Of a stretch of DNA of 64,000 bases, positions 44,921 to 54,494 are shown in pieces. A program made the position numbers and the translations under genes. The stretch is from Pseudohongiella sp. (GTDB taxonomy: Bacteria > Pseudomonadota > Gammaproteobacteria > Pseudomonadales > Pseudohongiellaceae), in assembly GCA_030651695.1 (NCBI GenBank), contig JAUSCD010000012.1, forward strand, positions 310,001 through 374,000, written 5' to 3'. Every line of letters begins with the position of its first letter. Position 1 is the stretch's first letter. The notes under the pieces were generated by a model, which saw nothing but the letters and a program-made list of their open reading frames with translations, had not been told where the DNA came from and searched no databases.

Positions 44921-46135
44921 CTACACCTCAGGTACAGACACCACTTCGAATTCGACTGCAGGTGATACGTCGGCTTCATAGTCTACATCACTGCGCTCAA
45001 AACCAAACAGCTTGAGGAACTCATGTTTGTAACCTTTGTAATCGGTTAACTGGAACAGATTGTCATTATTGACAATATCCCAGAGCTTTTTACATTCGGC
45101 CTGCACATCGTCGCGCAACTCTTTATCATCCAGACGGAAACGACCGGCATCATCGAGGTCAACGGACTGACCGTCGGTACGATAGAGCTGCTCAGTGAAC
45201 AATCGATTCAGCTGCTCTATGGTGCCTTCGTGCAGCCCCTTGTCCTTCATCACTTTGTACACCAGTGCGATATACAAAGGCATGACAGGAATCGCAGCGG
45301 ACGCCTGAGTTACCACAGATTTAAGAACTGCGACGTTGGCATAACCATCGTATTTGCTTCCGAGTTTGTCACCCAGCGCACGCGCTGCTCTGTCCAGATC
45401 CTCTTTGGCCTTGCCTAGAGCGCCGTGCCAGTAGATGGGCCAGGTCATTTCTGTACCGATATAACTGAAAGCAACAGTCTTGACTCCCTTAGCCAATACA
45501 CCAGCCTTGTCCAGCGCAGCCATCCAAAGTTCCCAGTCTTCACCGCCCATCACCTTGATGGTGTCGGCGATTTCTTCTTCAGTGGCGGGTTCAACTTCTG
45601 CGTGAATAATCTGATCCTTGTTAGTGTCGATGGCGGTGGACTTGTAGACTTCGCCAATGGGTTTTAACACAGAGCGTTTGACTTCTCCTGTGTCCGGCAA
45701 TTTACGCACCGGGGACGCCAGTGAATAAATCACCAGATCAACCTGACCCATATCCTGCTTGATGGCATCAATGGCCAGCGCCCGCACTTCATCAGAGAAA
45801 GCGTCACCATTGATGGATCGGGCATAAAGACCGGCTTTTTTTGCCTGTTCTTCAAACGCCCAGGAGTTGTACCAGCCCGCGGTACCGGGCTTGGTTTCTG
45901 TGGCAGGTTTTTCAAAAAATACAGCAAGAGTATCTGCCTTGTAACCAAACGCGGCGGTAATTCGCGCGGCCAGACCGTAGCCGCTGGAGGCGCCGATCAC
46001 CAATACTTTTTTCGGACCTTCGCGCTCGCCCACCGCTGCTTTTGTTATAGCGATCTGGTCAGCGACATTGTTGTAGCAGCCAACCGGGTGGGTTGTGGTA
46101 CAAATAAAACCGCGGTATTTTGGTTTGATAATCAT
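44921..46135 (-). CDS. fabV: Enoyl-ACP/trans-2-enoyl-CoA reductase FabV
   Basis: NADH-dependent last step of fatty acid elongation; FabV is the triclosan-insensitive enoyl reductase. The N-terminus [20 protein letters not shown] is diagnostic. The NADH loop is [16 protein letters not shown] and the catalytic pair is Y-X8-K in [11 protein letters not shown]. Length 404 matches the family. ATG 46135 has GAGGG seven bases upstream; the frame extends to 46372 over the preceding GNAT gene without support. It lies 28 bases after that GNAT stop, so cotranscription is likely. Confidence 0.95.
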   Translation of the reverse strand: MIIKPKYRGFICTTTHPVGCYNNVADQIAITKAAVGEREGPKKVLVIGASSGYGLAARITAAFGYKADTLAVFFEKPATETKPGTAGWYNSWAFEEQAKKAGLYARSINGDAFSDEVRALAIDAIKQDMGQVDLVIYSLASPVRKLPDTGEVKRSVLKPIGEVYKSTAIDTNKDQIIHAEVEPATEEEIADTIKVMGGEDWELWMAALDKAGVLAKGVKTVAFSYIGTEMTWPIYWHGALGKAKEDLDRAARALGDKLGSKYDGYANVAVLKSVVTQASAAIPVMPLYIALVYKVMKDKGLHEGTIEQLNRLFTEQLYRTDGQSVDLDDAGRFRLDDKELRDDVQAECKKLWDIVNNDNLFQLTDYKGYKHEFLKLFGFERSDVDYEADVSPAVEFEVVSVPEV

Positions 46136-46163
46136 ATTGTTCCCTCTTTCAAAAACTTCGTTG

Positions 46164-46652
46164 TCACAGGCTGCTGTTGGCAAAGCTGGTAAGCGCTTCG
46201 CCAGTAAGGCGGTACCCCGTCCACTCGCTTTGCGGGCGCGCGCCCAGCGATTCATAAAATTCGATTGCCGGAGTATTCCAGTCCAGTACATTCCACTCAA
46301 ACCGGCCACAACCTTTGGCGACGGCTTCACGGGCCAGATGGTGCAACAGGGCTTTACCAGCACCCAGACCACGGAATTCGGGTGACACGTAAAGGTCTTC
46401 CAGAAACAGCCCGCGCTTGCCCAGCCAGGTTGAATAGTTGAAGAAGTAGACAGCGTAACCGGCGGGTTTATTATCGACCAGACAAATGCTGGCGCTTACC
46501 GTGGATTCGGGCCCGAAAATGGAGTCCTCAATACCTTGCACGTCAGTTACCACTTCGTGCTCGGCACGTTCGTAGATAGCCAGCTCGCGGATAAAGTGAT
46601 AAATAAGTGCGGAATCTTCTGCAACGGCAGGGCGTATAACAATCGCTGTCAT
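46164..46652 (-). CDS. GNAT acetyltransferase, diamine acetyltransferase (SSAT)-like
   Basis: Acetyl-CoA-dependent N-acetyltransferase of 162 residues, close in pattern to spermidine/diamine acetyltransferases. The acetyl-CoA motif is [20 protein letters not shown] (R/Q-G-x-G-x-G/A present), then [19 protein letters not shown], the SSAT-like motif [15 protein letters not shown] matches the SSAT N-terminal helix pair. ATG 46652 has GGAG six bases upstream; ATG 46664 is an alternative. Polyamine, or aminoethyl compounds as in thialysine acetyltransferase, are likely substrates. Confidence 0.85.
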   Translation of the reverse strand: MTAIVIRPAVAEDSALIYHFIRELAIYERAEHEVVTDVQGIEDSIFGPESTVSASICLVDNKPAGYAVYFFNYSTWLGKRGLFLEDLYVSPEFRGLGAGKALLHHLAREAVAKGCGRFEWNVLDWNTPAIEFYESLGARPQSEWTGYRLTGEALTSFANSSL

Positions 46653-46713
46653 GTCTGGCTCCATGTTTTCAGAGTCGCACAGTTTAGTGGACAGACCTGT
46701 CAGAGGCCAGCAT

Positions 46714-48273
46714 TTACAGGCTGAATTCATGATGCACAGTCACCGCATCAACAAAACTTTGTTGGTGGCTGACCAGCACAAGCGCCCCCTGATAAGTTGC
46801 CAGACTGTTTGCCAACAGCTGGCGTGAATCCGCATCCAGATGGTTGTCCGGTTCGTCCAGCAACAATAGCTCCGGCGCTTCCTCCCCGCCGGCCAGCGCC
46901 AAAACAGCGACTTTAAGACGCTCACCACCACTAAGCGCAGCGACGGGCAACAGGGCCTTGTCTGCGGCCAGTCTCAGGCTCCCCAGCCAAGTTCGCCAGT
47001 CAGTCTCCGACCTGCCCGGAACCAAACGCATCAGGTTGCTGACAGCTGACGCGGCGGGGTCGAGCATGGACAGATGCTGATCCAGATACACCGCACCCGA
47101 ACAGCGACGGCATTCGCCATTTCTGAGTGGTAATAACCCGGCCAGCAGCTTTAGCAGGCTGGACTTGCCAGAACCGTTGCGCCCACTCAGACGCCAGCGT
47201 TCACCCTGCCTGACAGTCCAGTTCACCCGCCTCCCGGCTTTGCTGAATGGCAGTTCGACACCGCATAAGGTGAATACCACTTGCTGACCTCGCTGCACCG
47301 GCGGAAACGGCAATCGCTGGATGGTCAGCAGCTCACGCTGCACGCTTAACTGCTGTCGACTGGATTGCAGGGACTCCTCTTGCTGCTTGTGACGCACCTG
47401 TTCCCGGGCAAGACTGCGCTGCGCCTGATCGGCTTTGGCGTCGAGCAACAATTTGCCTTGAGAACCCTCTCGCCGGAGTTTTTCACCTTGCTGGCGGCGC
47501 CGGGTTGATTTTCGCAAGTTGTCCTGATGCTCCCGGACCAGCTGCCGGGTCTGTTTTTCCAGCCCATGGATGCGCCGTGCAAGTGCCTGCTCCTGCAGCT
47601 GCTGCCACATCTGCCAGACGGGATAGCTACCATGCACTGTCAATCCATGCTGATTCAACTCCAGAATTTGTGTGGCGAGACTGAGAAGTTCAGGGTCATG
47701 GCTTACCATTAACACCCCGCCGGCATGTGCTTGCAGACACTGCTTGAGCCATTGCTTGCCGTCAATATCAAGATGATTGCCAGGCTCATCCAACAACAGA
47801 AATGCATCTTTCCTGATAAATGCCGCACACAAAGCCAGCCGCACCCGTTCTCCGCCGCTCAGGCTTTCTGTCCGGGTATCCAGAGGCTTATAGAGTCCGG
47901 CTTGTTCCAGGATGGATCGCCACAAGGCTGGTTCATGCCAATGATCAGCCACTTTGTCCAGATCATCACCACGCGCGCAACCTTGGCCGATGCGCTGAAA
48001 ACACTCAAACAGCTCTGCCACTCCCAGTGCGTCCGCGATGCGTGGACCTGTGACCATCTGCAATTGATCCACCCGATATAGCCGGGCTGGACGCTGAACC
48101 TGTCCTTGTGTTGCAAGAATGTCACCTGACAGAACTTTGAGCAGCACCGATTTGCCAATACCGTTCACACCGGCCAGAGCTGTGATACCGGCGGACAAAG
48201 AAGCAGAGAGATTTGAAAACAAGACGCTGTGATTAAATTCCACAGCAAGATTTGAAAATGCCAGCGCAGACAT
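46714..48273 (-). CDS. ABC-F family ATPase
   Basis: Cytosolic twin-ATPase protein that acts on ribosomes, 519 residues. Domain 1 has Walker A AGVNGIGKSVLL, signature LSGGERVRLALC and Walker B FLLLDEPGNHLD. A lysine/arginine-rich linker of about 85 residues forms the P-site tRNA interaction region. Domain 2 has Walker A SGRNGSGKSSLL, signature LSGGERLKVAVL and Walker B LLLLDEPDNHLD. It is short, without the C-terminal extension of Uup or the arm of EttA, and no membrane segment. ATG 48273 has AGGGGG eight bases upstream. Ribosome rescue or antibiotic resistance is plausible; specificity unknown. Confidence 0.9.
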   Translation of the reverse strand: MSALAFSNLAVEFNHSVLFSNLSASLSAGITALAGVNGIGKSVLLKVLSGDILATQGQVQRPARLYRVDQLQMVTGPRIADALGVAELFECFQRIGQGCARGDDLDKVADHWHEPALWRSILEQAGLYKPLDTRTESLSGGERVRLALCAAFIRKDAFLLLDEPGNHLDIDGKQWLKQCLQAHAGGVLMVSHDPELLSLATQILELNQHGLTVHGSYPVWQMWQQLQEQALARRIHGLEKQTRQLVREHQDNLRKSTRRRQQGEKLRREGSQGKLLLDAKADQAQRSLAREQVRHKQQEESLQSSRQQLSVQRELLTIQRLPFPPVQRGQQVVFTLCGVELPFSKAGRRVNWTVRQGERWRLSGRNGSGKSSLLKLLAGLLPLRNGECRRCSGAVYLDQHLSMLDPAASAVSNLMRLVPGRSETDWRTWLGSLRLAADKALLPVAALSGGERLKVAVLALAGGEEAPELLLLDEPDNHLDADSRQLLANSLATYQGALVLVSHQQSFVDAVTVHHEFSL

Positions 48274-48468
48274 AAATGCCCCCTGTAACCCGAGTAAAAA
48301 CATCTTCAGTCACTGAATGACCAAAGCCTGGTTTGACCGTGAAACAAGGGCTTACTTCATTGGCAGGGCAACTCCTGATAAATTGCACAAAGTTTAATTC
48401 AACGTGGCCGGACCCGACAAGCCTGAATACCGTCTGCCCCACTCTGAATCAGACTGTTGATCAGACTG

Positions 48469-49758
48469 TTATTGTGCGCCCGACACCGGCGCAACGCCGG
48501 TGGATACATCCATGATCATCCGCGCCAGCAGATACAAACGCGGCTCGATGGAGTCCAGCAAAACATACTCAGCACTGCTGGTATGAGCACCAAAACCCTG
48601 CAGACCAAATCTCTCGATAACGGGCGCTTCGGTTTCGAGCGCCGCAAACGCTGCATCGGTACCACCCCCTTCGGCGCGCTCGCTTACAATCAGCTCACGG
48701 CCCAGCTCCGCGTAAATTGTCCTGGCGTGATCACTCAGCGCTCTGGAGGCGGGCGTCGCGGTCAGTGGTGGCCGCCGGTTCTCAAAGGTGACAACAACTT
48801 CTGTTTCCGGAATTAATTTATTTACAATCCGTTCCTGAATACGCCCCTGCAAGCGTTCGAAGTCTTCCACCCGCAACATACGGATATCACCGGTAGCCAC
48901 AGCTTTTTCCGGAATCACATTGCGATTGGTGCCAACCTGCGCGACTGTCCAGTTGAGTTTAAGCCCGGTTTCCTCTTCGGAAAGATTGGTGAGTTGCAGC
49001 ACCTGGTGCGCCAGTTCATAAAATGCGTTTCTGCCCATTTCAGGCGCAGCACCGGCGTGAGAAGCGCGACCTGTCACCGTCATTGTGGCAGCGCCTATGC
49101 CACTGGTGGCGAGTGTAAGTGAGTCACTGTTGATCCCCGCCGGCTCGACCGAAAATACCGCGTCGTGTTCTTTCGCCATGCGCGTGATGGTGGCGCGCGA
49201 TCCTGGTGAGCTGATTTCTTCATCGCCGTTGATCAGTACAGTCAAGGTGCCATAGTCGTCAAAACCAAGCTCCCGTAACATGGCTACAGTATGGATGATC
49301 ACCGCCACGCCCTGTTTGTCGTCGGAAATTCCAAGTCCGTAGGCGCGATTACCATCAATACGGAAAGGCTGATCCGCAATCATGCCGCGAATGTATACAG
49401 TGTCCATGTGCGCCATCAGCATGATTTTCTTATCGCCGGTGCCGGTAAAACGTGCATGCACCATACGACCAATACGCTCGGGCGTGTCAAACATCCGGTA
49501 TACGTCATCGCCGGCTTCCAGCAGTTCCACTTCACCGCCTAAAGCTGTCAGCTCTGCAGCGATCAACTCCGCAATCTGATCAAGCCCTTCGCGATCACCA
49601 CTGCCCGATTCAATGGAGACCAGTTTCTCCATAGTTTCAATCAATGGCATTTTTTGTGTGCCGGCTGCAGCCAACACCTCAGCATTCTGGGCGCTTGCAT
49701 ACGATGCAAACAAGAAACCCAATATAACTGCAGGTATCATTTTTTTTGACATTAACAT
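48469..49758 (-). CDS. Exported M20-family peptidase (glutamate carboxypeptidase-like)
   Basis: Zinc metallopeptidase of 429 residues with a signal peptide (residues about 7-23 ending SYASA). Zinc ligands lie in LMAHMDTVY, GISDDKQG, NGDEEISSPGS (catalytic Glu pair), SVEPAG and FGAHTSSAEY. The lid/dimerisation domain is VTGRASHAGAAPEMGRNAFYEL. The pattern follows carboxypeptidase G2-type enzymes that remove C-terminal glutamate from folate or peptides. It is a complete gene, unlike the fragment at 7572-7841. No neighbour overlaps. Confidence 0.88.
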   Translation of the reverse strand: MLMSKKMIPAVILGFLFASYASAQNAEVLAAAGTQKMPLIETMEKLVSIESGSGDREGLDQIAELIAAELTALGGEVELLEAGDDVYRMFDTPERIGRMVHARFTGTGDKKIMLMAHMDTVYIRGMIADQPFRIDGNRAYGLGISDDKQGVAVIIHTVAMLRELGFDDYGTLTVLINGDEEISSPGSRATITRMAKEHDAVFSVEPAGINSDSLTLATSGIGAATMTVTGRASHAGAAPEMGRNAFYELAHQVLQLTNLSEEETGLKLNWTVAQVGTNRNVIPEKAVATGDIRMLRVEDFERLQGRIQERIVNKLIPETEVVVTFENRRPPLTATPASRALSDHARTIYAELGRELIVSERAEGGGTDAAFAALETEAPVIERFGLQGFGAHTSSAEYVLLDSIEPRLYLLARMIMDVSTGVAPVSGAQ

Positions 49759-49775
49759 CTGGACTTCTCCGGGGA

Positions 49776-50066
49776 CTATTGGAGCATATTGTGCCTGCGC
49801 ATATAACGCATGGCCATTGGCATTTCCATCAGACTGTAGGTGATCAGACTGAACCAGAACCAGTTGACTGTTACCACCAACAGTGAAAAATCTTCTCCGC
49901 TGCCACTATACAATGAACCGGCTACGATAAGACTGATAAAGGTAGCCACCAGATCATTCATGATCAGTTTCTGCATATTGTTGCCTACCCAGCGCGGATA
50001 GACATACTGGTACGCAACCACAATCAGCACAACGTTCAGTAATAATATAATCAGTTCGGGACTCAT
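49776..50066 (-). CDS. Small three-helix membrane protein of unknown function
   Basis: Not recognised. A 96-residue protein with hydrophobic segments at about 4-22, 40-55 and 62-82 and a basic C-terminus RYMRRHNM. It ends 17 bases before the M20 peptidase start and begins 20 bases after the SDR stop, same strand, so it is probably part of a minus-strand transcript. No catalytic motif visible. Confidence 0.65.
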   Translation of the reverse strand: MSPELIILLLNVVLIVVAYQYVYPRWVGNNMQKLIMNDLVATFISLIVAGSLYSGSGEDFSLLVVTVNWFWFSLITYSLMEMPMAMRYMRRHNMLQ

Positions 50067-50086
50067 CTTGAGGCTCAGTTGCAGAA

Positions 50087-50842
50087 TCAGTTTCTGAGGT
50101 ATGACGCGCCGTTGGCGTCGATAATTGCCCCGGTCAGGTACGCCGTGTTATCACTGCAAAGATAGGCCACCAGATCTCCGATCTCTGATGGCTGCCCTAT
50201 GCGGCCGAGCGGACTTTGCGCAGCAACGTCTTCCCAGCCAGCTGCTCGTATACGCGGTGACGCGGTCGGCGTTTCAGTCCACCCCGGCGCCACAGCATAT
50301 ACATGTATACCTTGAGAACCCAGTGCCAGGGCCAGCGACTGGCTTGCAGAATTCAGTCCGGATTTTGCCGCCCCATACGCAGGCGCGTTGGGCTCGCCAC
50401 GGAAAGCACCGCGCGATGTGATATTTACAATCTTGCCGCTTTGCTGCTGAATCATGACTTTGCTTACCAGAAAAGCCAGATTCATGGGGGCTGTCAAATT
50501 CAAGTGCAGACATTGGGACCAGTCCTGCTGCCACTGCCCAAAGTCACCAGCGGATATATCCTGACGGATAAACTGGCCTGCAGCGTTCACCAGCACATCG
50601 ATACGGCCGTAGTGCCGGGCAACCTGACCTACCATGACCTCAGCCTGTGCAGCATTGGTAACGTCAGCCCGGAACGCCTTGTGTTCGCCCGGCCCCAACT
50701 CGGTCAGCAACTCCAGAGTCTCTGCTTCGCGGCTACGGTAATTGGCCGCGATCTGATACCCACTACGGGCCAGTGATATTGCACAAGCCCGACCAATGCC
50801 GCTGGCGGCACCGGTGACCAGAGCCACTTTTTTCTGCGTCAT
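50087..50842 (-). CDS. Short-chain dehydrogenase/reductase (SDR)
   Basis: NAD(P)-dependent oxidoreductase of 251 residues. The cofactor loop is ALVTGAASGIGRACAISLA, NAAG is in VLVNAAGQF, and the catalytic serine and tyrosine-lysine pair are NITSRGAF and PAYGAAKSG. The basic residue after strand 2 (NYRSREAE) suggests NADP preference. APGWTETP is the standard loop before the substrate helix. It overlaps the upstream GNAT gene by four bases (ATGA), so they are coupled. Substrate unknown. Confidence 0.88.
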   Translation of the reverse strand: MTQKKVALVTGAASGIGRACAISLARSGYQIAANYRSREAETLELLTELGPGEHKAFRADVTNAAQAEVMVGQVARHYGRIDVLVNAAGQFIRQDISAGDFGQWQQDWSQCLHLNLTAPMNLAFLVSKVMIQQQSGKIVNITSRGAFRGEPNAPAYGAAKSGLNSASQSLALALGSQGIHVYAVAPGWTETPTASPRIRAAGWEDVAAQSPLGRIGQPSEIGDLVAYLCSDNTAYLTGAIIDANGASYLRN

Positions 50843-51387
50843 ACTGAGGCCCCGTCTTGCTGATCAAACACAATTTGCCAGTAACCTACATTAAGCCATT
50901 GGCCTTGTTTAAACCCGATCTCATGGAATTCACCAATTTTTTTCATACCAAACTTTTCATGCAAAGCGATGCTGGCGGCATTCGGTAGCGCAATACCGCC
51001 TACTGCCGCATGGACACCACAGGCTTTCATGCGCGCAAACAGTTCTGCATACAAGATCGAGCCTATGCCACTACCTGACGCACCTGGTGCCGTATAAACC
51101 GTAATCTCAACCGAGTAGCGATACGCAGAGCGGGGTTTCCAGCGGGTTGCATAGGCATAACCAAGTAACACGCCATTACGTTCATAAATCACCCAGGGCA
51201 AATTGTACGACTGAACATCAGCGATGCGCTGCGCCATAGCCTCATCACTGACTGCCTGCTCTTCAAAAGTGATGACGCTGGTCTGCACATAGTGATTGTA
51301 AATCTCCGCGATTGCCCGGCAGTCATCTATCCTGACCGGGCGAATTGTTGCATGCATCTGCAAAGAGTCAGCGGTCACCGATGGCAT
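50839..51387 (-). CDS. GNAT acetyltransferase, phosphinothricin acetyltransferase-like
   Basis: N-acetyltransferase of the Pat/MnaT type, 182 residues. The family opening IRPVRIDDCRAIAEIYNHYV, the SVEITVYTAPGASGSGIGSIL acetyl-CoA region broken at GSGIGS, and NAASIALHEKFGMKKIGEF are visible. MnaT-type enzymes acetylate phosphinothricin, methionine sulfone or related amino acids. ATG 51387 is five bases after the MscS-like stop; an ATG at 51357 gives a start nearer the fold. The following SDR gene is coupled by ATGA. Confidence 0.82.
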   Translation of the reverse strand: MPSVTADSLQMHATIRPVRIDDCRAIAEIYNHYVQTSVITFEEQAVSDEAMAQRIADVQSYNLPWVIYERNGVLLGYAYATRWKPRSAYRYSVEITVYTAPGASGSGIGSILYAELFARMKACGVHAAVGGIALPNAASIALHEKFGMKKIGEFHEIGFKQGQWLNVGYWQIVFDQQDGASV

Positions 51388-51392
51388 AAGCG

Positions 51393-52301
51393 TTATTGCC
51401 CCGGCTCCGGATCGGTACGCAGGTCACTATCGGCTGCCTCAACCTTCTTTTCCGGTTTTTTGATGAAGTCATTGTGCTGGAACACGTCAGTCAAAATGGC
51501 CTGTTCGATAAATCCACGCTCCCCGGATTTGACCGGCACCCGAATAATCAAATGCAACTCCCCGGCAGTAGGTACCTGAATGGTCACTCTGGGATCCACC
51601 GACGGGATCTCGAGTCCACGCCGGATGCTGATGCGGTTCATGTATTTACGGACCTCTTCAAGATAAGAGGCGGAATGTCGTTTTGCAGACTGCAAAAAAG
51701 CCAGCTGTGCAGCGTGCCAGTCGTCTTCACGTTTAAACGGAACAGTGAAAACATGAAATACGTAATCATGTGTGAAACTTTCATTGATTACCGGCTCTGA
51801 GACAAACATGGCATTAGGTATCACCATGGTGCGCCCGGTACGCTGATGTGTGATCTTGCCGGGGCCAACCTCCATGATGGTAGTGGCCAATATATTCTGA
51901 TCAATTACATCACCACGAAAATCTTTGATCTGAATACGATCACCCAGATCGAAGGAATTTGATACCGTTTTCAGAATGGTGCCGATTACACATAAAATCA
52001 GCTCTTTGGTTGCCACTACAAACGCAACGGCAATCGCCACAATTGACAGTGCCAATGTACGCAGCTCTTCACCCCAGATCAGAATCAGACCTAACATCAG
52101 CAGCAACAGCAAACCGTTGCGTGACTGCACCATCCATTTACGACGCAATTCATTGGATGCCACACTGCGACGGATAAATCGTGACAACAGAGCGCGTAAT
52201 GCAATGATTACCATAAACAGAATGACCGAACTGGTAATCAGGCTCAGCATTGAATCAGACAATACAAAACTGGAGTACCAGGCCTGAATCTGTTCCATCA
52301 T
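51393..52301 (-). CDS. Mechanosensitive ion channel, MscS family
   Basis: Inner-membrane channel of 302 residues. Helices are at about residues 17-37, 60-78 and 83-112; the last has a hydrophobic pore-like run (VVATKELILCVIGTILKTVS). The MscS beta domain follows (FDLGDRIQIKDFRGDVIDQN, then VIPNAMFVSEPVIN) and an alpha/beta vestibule. The pore helix has fewer Ala/Gly steps than E. coli MscS, so gating may differ. The C-terminus is charged. It is the second channel of this type in the window, the other being at 6555-7382. It leads a minus-strand unit with GNAT and SDR genes. Confidence 0.87.
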   Translation of the reverse strand: MMEQIQAWYSSFVLSDSMLSLITSSVILFMVIIALRALLSRFIRRSVASNELRRKWMVQSRNGLLLLLMLGLILIWGEELRTLALSIVAIAVAFVVATKELILCVIGTILKTVSNSFDLGDRIQIKDFRGDVIDQNILATTIMEVGPGKITHQRTGRTMVIPNAMFVSEPVINESFTHDYVFHVFTVPFKREDDWHAAQLAFLQSAKRHSASYLEEVRKYMNRISIRRGLEIPSVDPRVTIQVPTAGELHLIIRVPVKSGERGFIEQAILTDVFQHNDFIKKPEKKVEAADSDLRTDPEPGQ

Positions 52302-52344
52302 TTTATTACATCCCCACCGGCGCGCTATGTATTGTCGTAAATGA

Positions 52345-53040
52345 TTATACGGCTGTTAACGCTGCCTTGACAGCCTGCTGCGCATGGATGACCGTAGTAT
52401 CGTACAAAGCGACGGCGGTATCACACTGATTCACCAACAAGGATATCTCCGTGCAACCCAGAATCACGGCTTCAGCTCCGCGCGCGCGCAGCTGATCTAT
52501 GATCGCCAGATACTGCAGACGCGACTCATCCCTGACCTGGCCCAGACAAAGCTCCTCATAGATGATGCGATGTACAGTGTCACGATCTGCTCGCTCCGGA
52601 GTGACAACATCCAATCCCCGGGCCAGCAGCCTTTCTTTGTAAAAAGCCTGCTCCATCGTAAAACGCGTGCCTAGCAGACCAACCGACCGTATACCGTCCA
52701 GCACCAAAACATCAGCAGTGGCTTCAGCAATATGCAAAATGGGTATTGCTATGCCAGAGGCAATTTCCGGGGCAACCTTATGCATGGTATTTGTGCAGAT
52801 CACCAGAAAATCGGCACCTGCTTTTTCTATCGACTGAGCAGCACGTGTCAGCAAAGTGGCGGCACTTTGCCAGTCACCTTTCATTTGCAGAGCTTCAATT
52901 TCTGCAAAGTCCACGCTATACAACACTATTTTTGCAGAGTGCAGCCCGCCGATCTCCTGTCTTATACCTTCATTAATAGCACGGTAATAAGTCTGGGTAG
53001 ATTCCCAGCTCATTCCTCCCAGTAGTCCTATTGTTTTCAT
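52345..53040 (-). CDS. Aspartate/glutamate racemase family protein
   Basis: Cofactor-independent racemase of the Asp/Glu/hydantoin superfamily, 231 residues. Both catalytic cysteines are visible in FLVICTNTMHKV and VILGCTEISLL. The N-terminus MKTIGLLGGMSWESTQTYYR matches the YgeA/RacX broad-specificity subgroup. These enzymes make D-amino acids used in cell-wall remodelling or signalling. It sits 13 bases from the hotdog-protein gene on the same strand. Confidence 0.9.
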   Translation of the reverse strand: MKTIGLLGGMSWESTQTYYRAINEGIRQEIGGLHSAKIVLYSVDFAEIEALQMKGDWQSAATLLTRAAQSIEKAGADFLVICTNTMHKVAPEIASGIAIPILHIAEATADVLVLDGIRSVGLLGTRFTMEQAFYKERLLARGLDVVTPERADRDTVHRIIYEELCLGQVRDESRLQYLAIIDQLRARGAEAVILGCTEISLLVNQCDTAVALYDTTVIHAQQAVKAALTAV

Positions 53041-53053
53041 TTGCTATCCAGGT

Positions 53054-53893
53054 TTAAGGCTCGCGCATCAGGTAAATTGCGCGTTGACTGATTGAACAAA
53101 CGCAGGAGCCATCATCGGCCCTGAACAGATTAAACTCACAATCTGCAAACTCATGCCCCTTCTTTTCAAACAGATTGACCACTCGCATCTCGCTGACAAG
53201 TTCGGTTCCAAGTGGTATGGATTGGAAGTTCTGCGACCAGGTTTCCAGATGAATCCACGGACTCATTTTCGCGACGGCTGCAAAGTGCCGGTTCGCACAA
53301 CCCAGCACAAATGAAAGATTGGCATAACCTCCACTGCCTGCTTTTTCGTCGGTACGATGCAGCGAAGACATCTGCGACTGTTCACGCAGATAAGTGGCCA
53401 TCTCGTGATCTGCAGACCACAGAAAACTTTTTGCCGGACAGCCGTAAGCTTTGAAAGCCTCCATTACCTCACGGCTTGCGACTGGCGCGACATAGTTCGC
53501 CCGCATCGCAATATCAGATCTTTGTACGGGGCAGGCGGGCGTCATGACCGGAAGGCTGATCAGGCCCTCGGCGCACACCCTGCCGCCGCTCAACAAAACT
53601 GCCTCACAGGAGTTTTCTGATGGAGTTACTGTCACCCGGAACTCATGCTCATCGTATAAGGGAGATCTTACGGTCACATGAGCGGCGCCGCGCTCGAGCC
53701 AGGGCAAGCCCCAGGCTTCAACGGCGGGATGAGCCAGATAGCAAGATACTGTGACACCAGGCACTAATGCGCCTGTGAAACCGTATGCCTTTGCCAACTC
53801 GTCTGAATGAATACGATTATCCGAATCCGGAACCTGATTAAAAGCTCTGGACTGCCAATTCACCGGATTCGTATAAATTTCTTGCCTGCCCAT
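53054..53893 (-). CDS. MaoC/hotdog-fold protein, possible acyl dehydratase
   Basis: A 279-residue protein with a MaoC-like opening: SDNRIHSDELAKAYGFTGALVPG, where the region D-N-R-I-H followed by AYGFTGALVPG matches the hydratase helix and loop. The rest is less conserved. From ATG 53893 (AGGA seven bases upstream) it starts with MGRQEIYTN. The frame runs back to 54094 over its neighbour without support. It is only one base from the neighbour's stop (TGATATG). Enoyl-CoA hydratase activity is plausible, but the catalytic Asp-His pair is not certain. Confidence 0.7.
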   Translation of the reverse strand: MGRQEIYTNPVNWQSRAFNQVPDSDNRIHSDELAKAYGFTGALVPGVTVSCYLAHPAVEAWGLPWLERGAAHVTVRSPLYDEHEFRVTVTPSENSCEAVLLSGGRVCAEGLISLPVMTPACPVQRSDIAMRANYVAPVASREVMEAFKAYGCPAKSFLWSADHEMATYLREQSQMSSLHRTDEKAGSGGYANLSFVLGCANRHFAAVAKMSPWIHLETWSQNFQSIPLGTELVSEMRVVNLFEKKGHEFADCEFNLFRADDGSCVCSISQRAIYLMREP

Positions 53894-53894
53894 A

Positions 53895-54365
53895 TCAGTC
53901 CTGCTGGCTTCTGGCAGCCAGATTCTCAACATACTTAACGAAATCCGGATCTTCTCCGCGCAGCAACCTTGGCAGATAGGCCCGAAAGTCACCGTTGCGA
54001 CACCATTCAGCCATGTAGTCTTCCCATGAGTTCCAACGCCTCGCCTGTTTCGCAGACATACGCTCTTCATACAATAGCAGATAGGCGCGCTCAAAAAGCG
54101 ACATCAGCATAGTAAGGATAATCAACTGACGCTCCAACTGTTCTTCATTCAATGAGGGTGTGGCGTCAGTTGAAAAAAGGCGCAGATCCGGATTCTCCAG
54201 CGCCACTTTCAGGAAGTCCTGATAGTTGTCGGACAGCAGCTGGTAGACCTCCTCTTCTTCGTTCTCGCGCTCTTTGCGCTGCTCAAACAAAAACACCGAT
54301 ATGGCCAGAGGCAGGCCTATCACCGTTACCATGTAGCTCAGATATTCCCAGATTTCCACTGACAT
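53895..54365 (-). CDS. Membrane-anchored protein of unknown function, DUF4760-like
   Basis: I cannot assign a function. From ATG 54365 it has 156 residues: one N-terminal membrane helix (about 10-28), then a charged region (QRKERENEEEEVYQLLSDNY), then a soluble helical part with FLKVALENPDLRLF and RRWNSWEDYMAEWCRNGDF. The layout resembles small single-helix proteins grouped under DUF4760. It is coupled to the hotdog gene, sharing a TGATATG junction, and diverges from the aldolase gene, 129 bases between starts. Confidence 0.65.
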   Translation of the reverse strand: MSVEIWEYLSYMVTVIGLPLAISVFLFEQRKERENEEEEVYQLLSDNYQDFLKVALENPDLRLFSTDATPSLNEEQLERQLIILTMLMSLFERAYLLLYEERMSAKQARRWNSWEDYMAEWCRNGDFRAYLPRLLRGEDPDFVKYVENLAARSQQD

Positions 54366-54494
54366 GATATGAGCTTCCTCAGTCTGTTTGTCTCTATGCG
54401 GGCAATATACAAACATGCCGATAGCCACACAAGTTGAAACCCGCGCGCCGACGCGTGACAATGACGGCAAATCCATTTCAGCGCCGGAGACAAT

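Noticed and set aside
48483-48501. Perfect CACCGGCG-CAA-CGCCGGTG stem as a terminator
   Set aside because: It lies within the last codons of the M20 peptidase gene and is not followed by a T-run on either strand.
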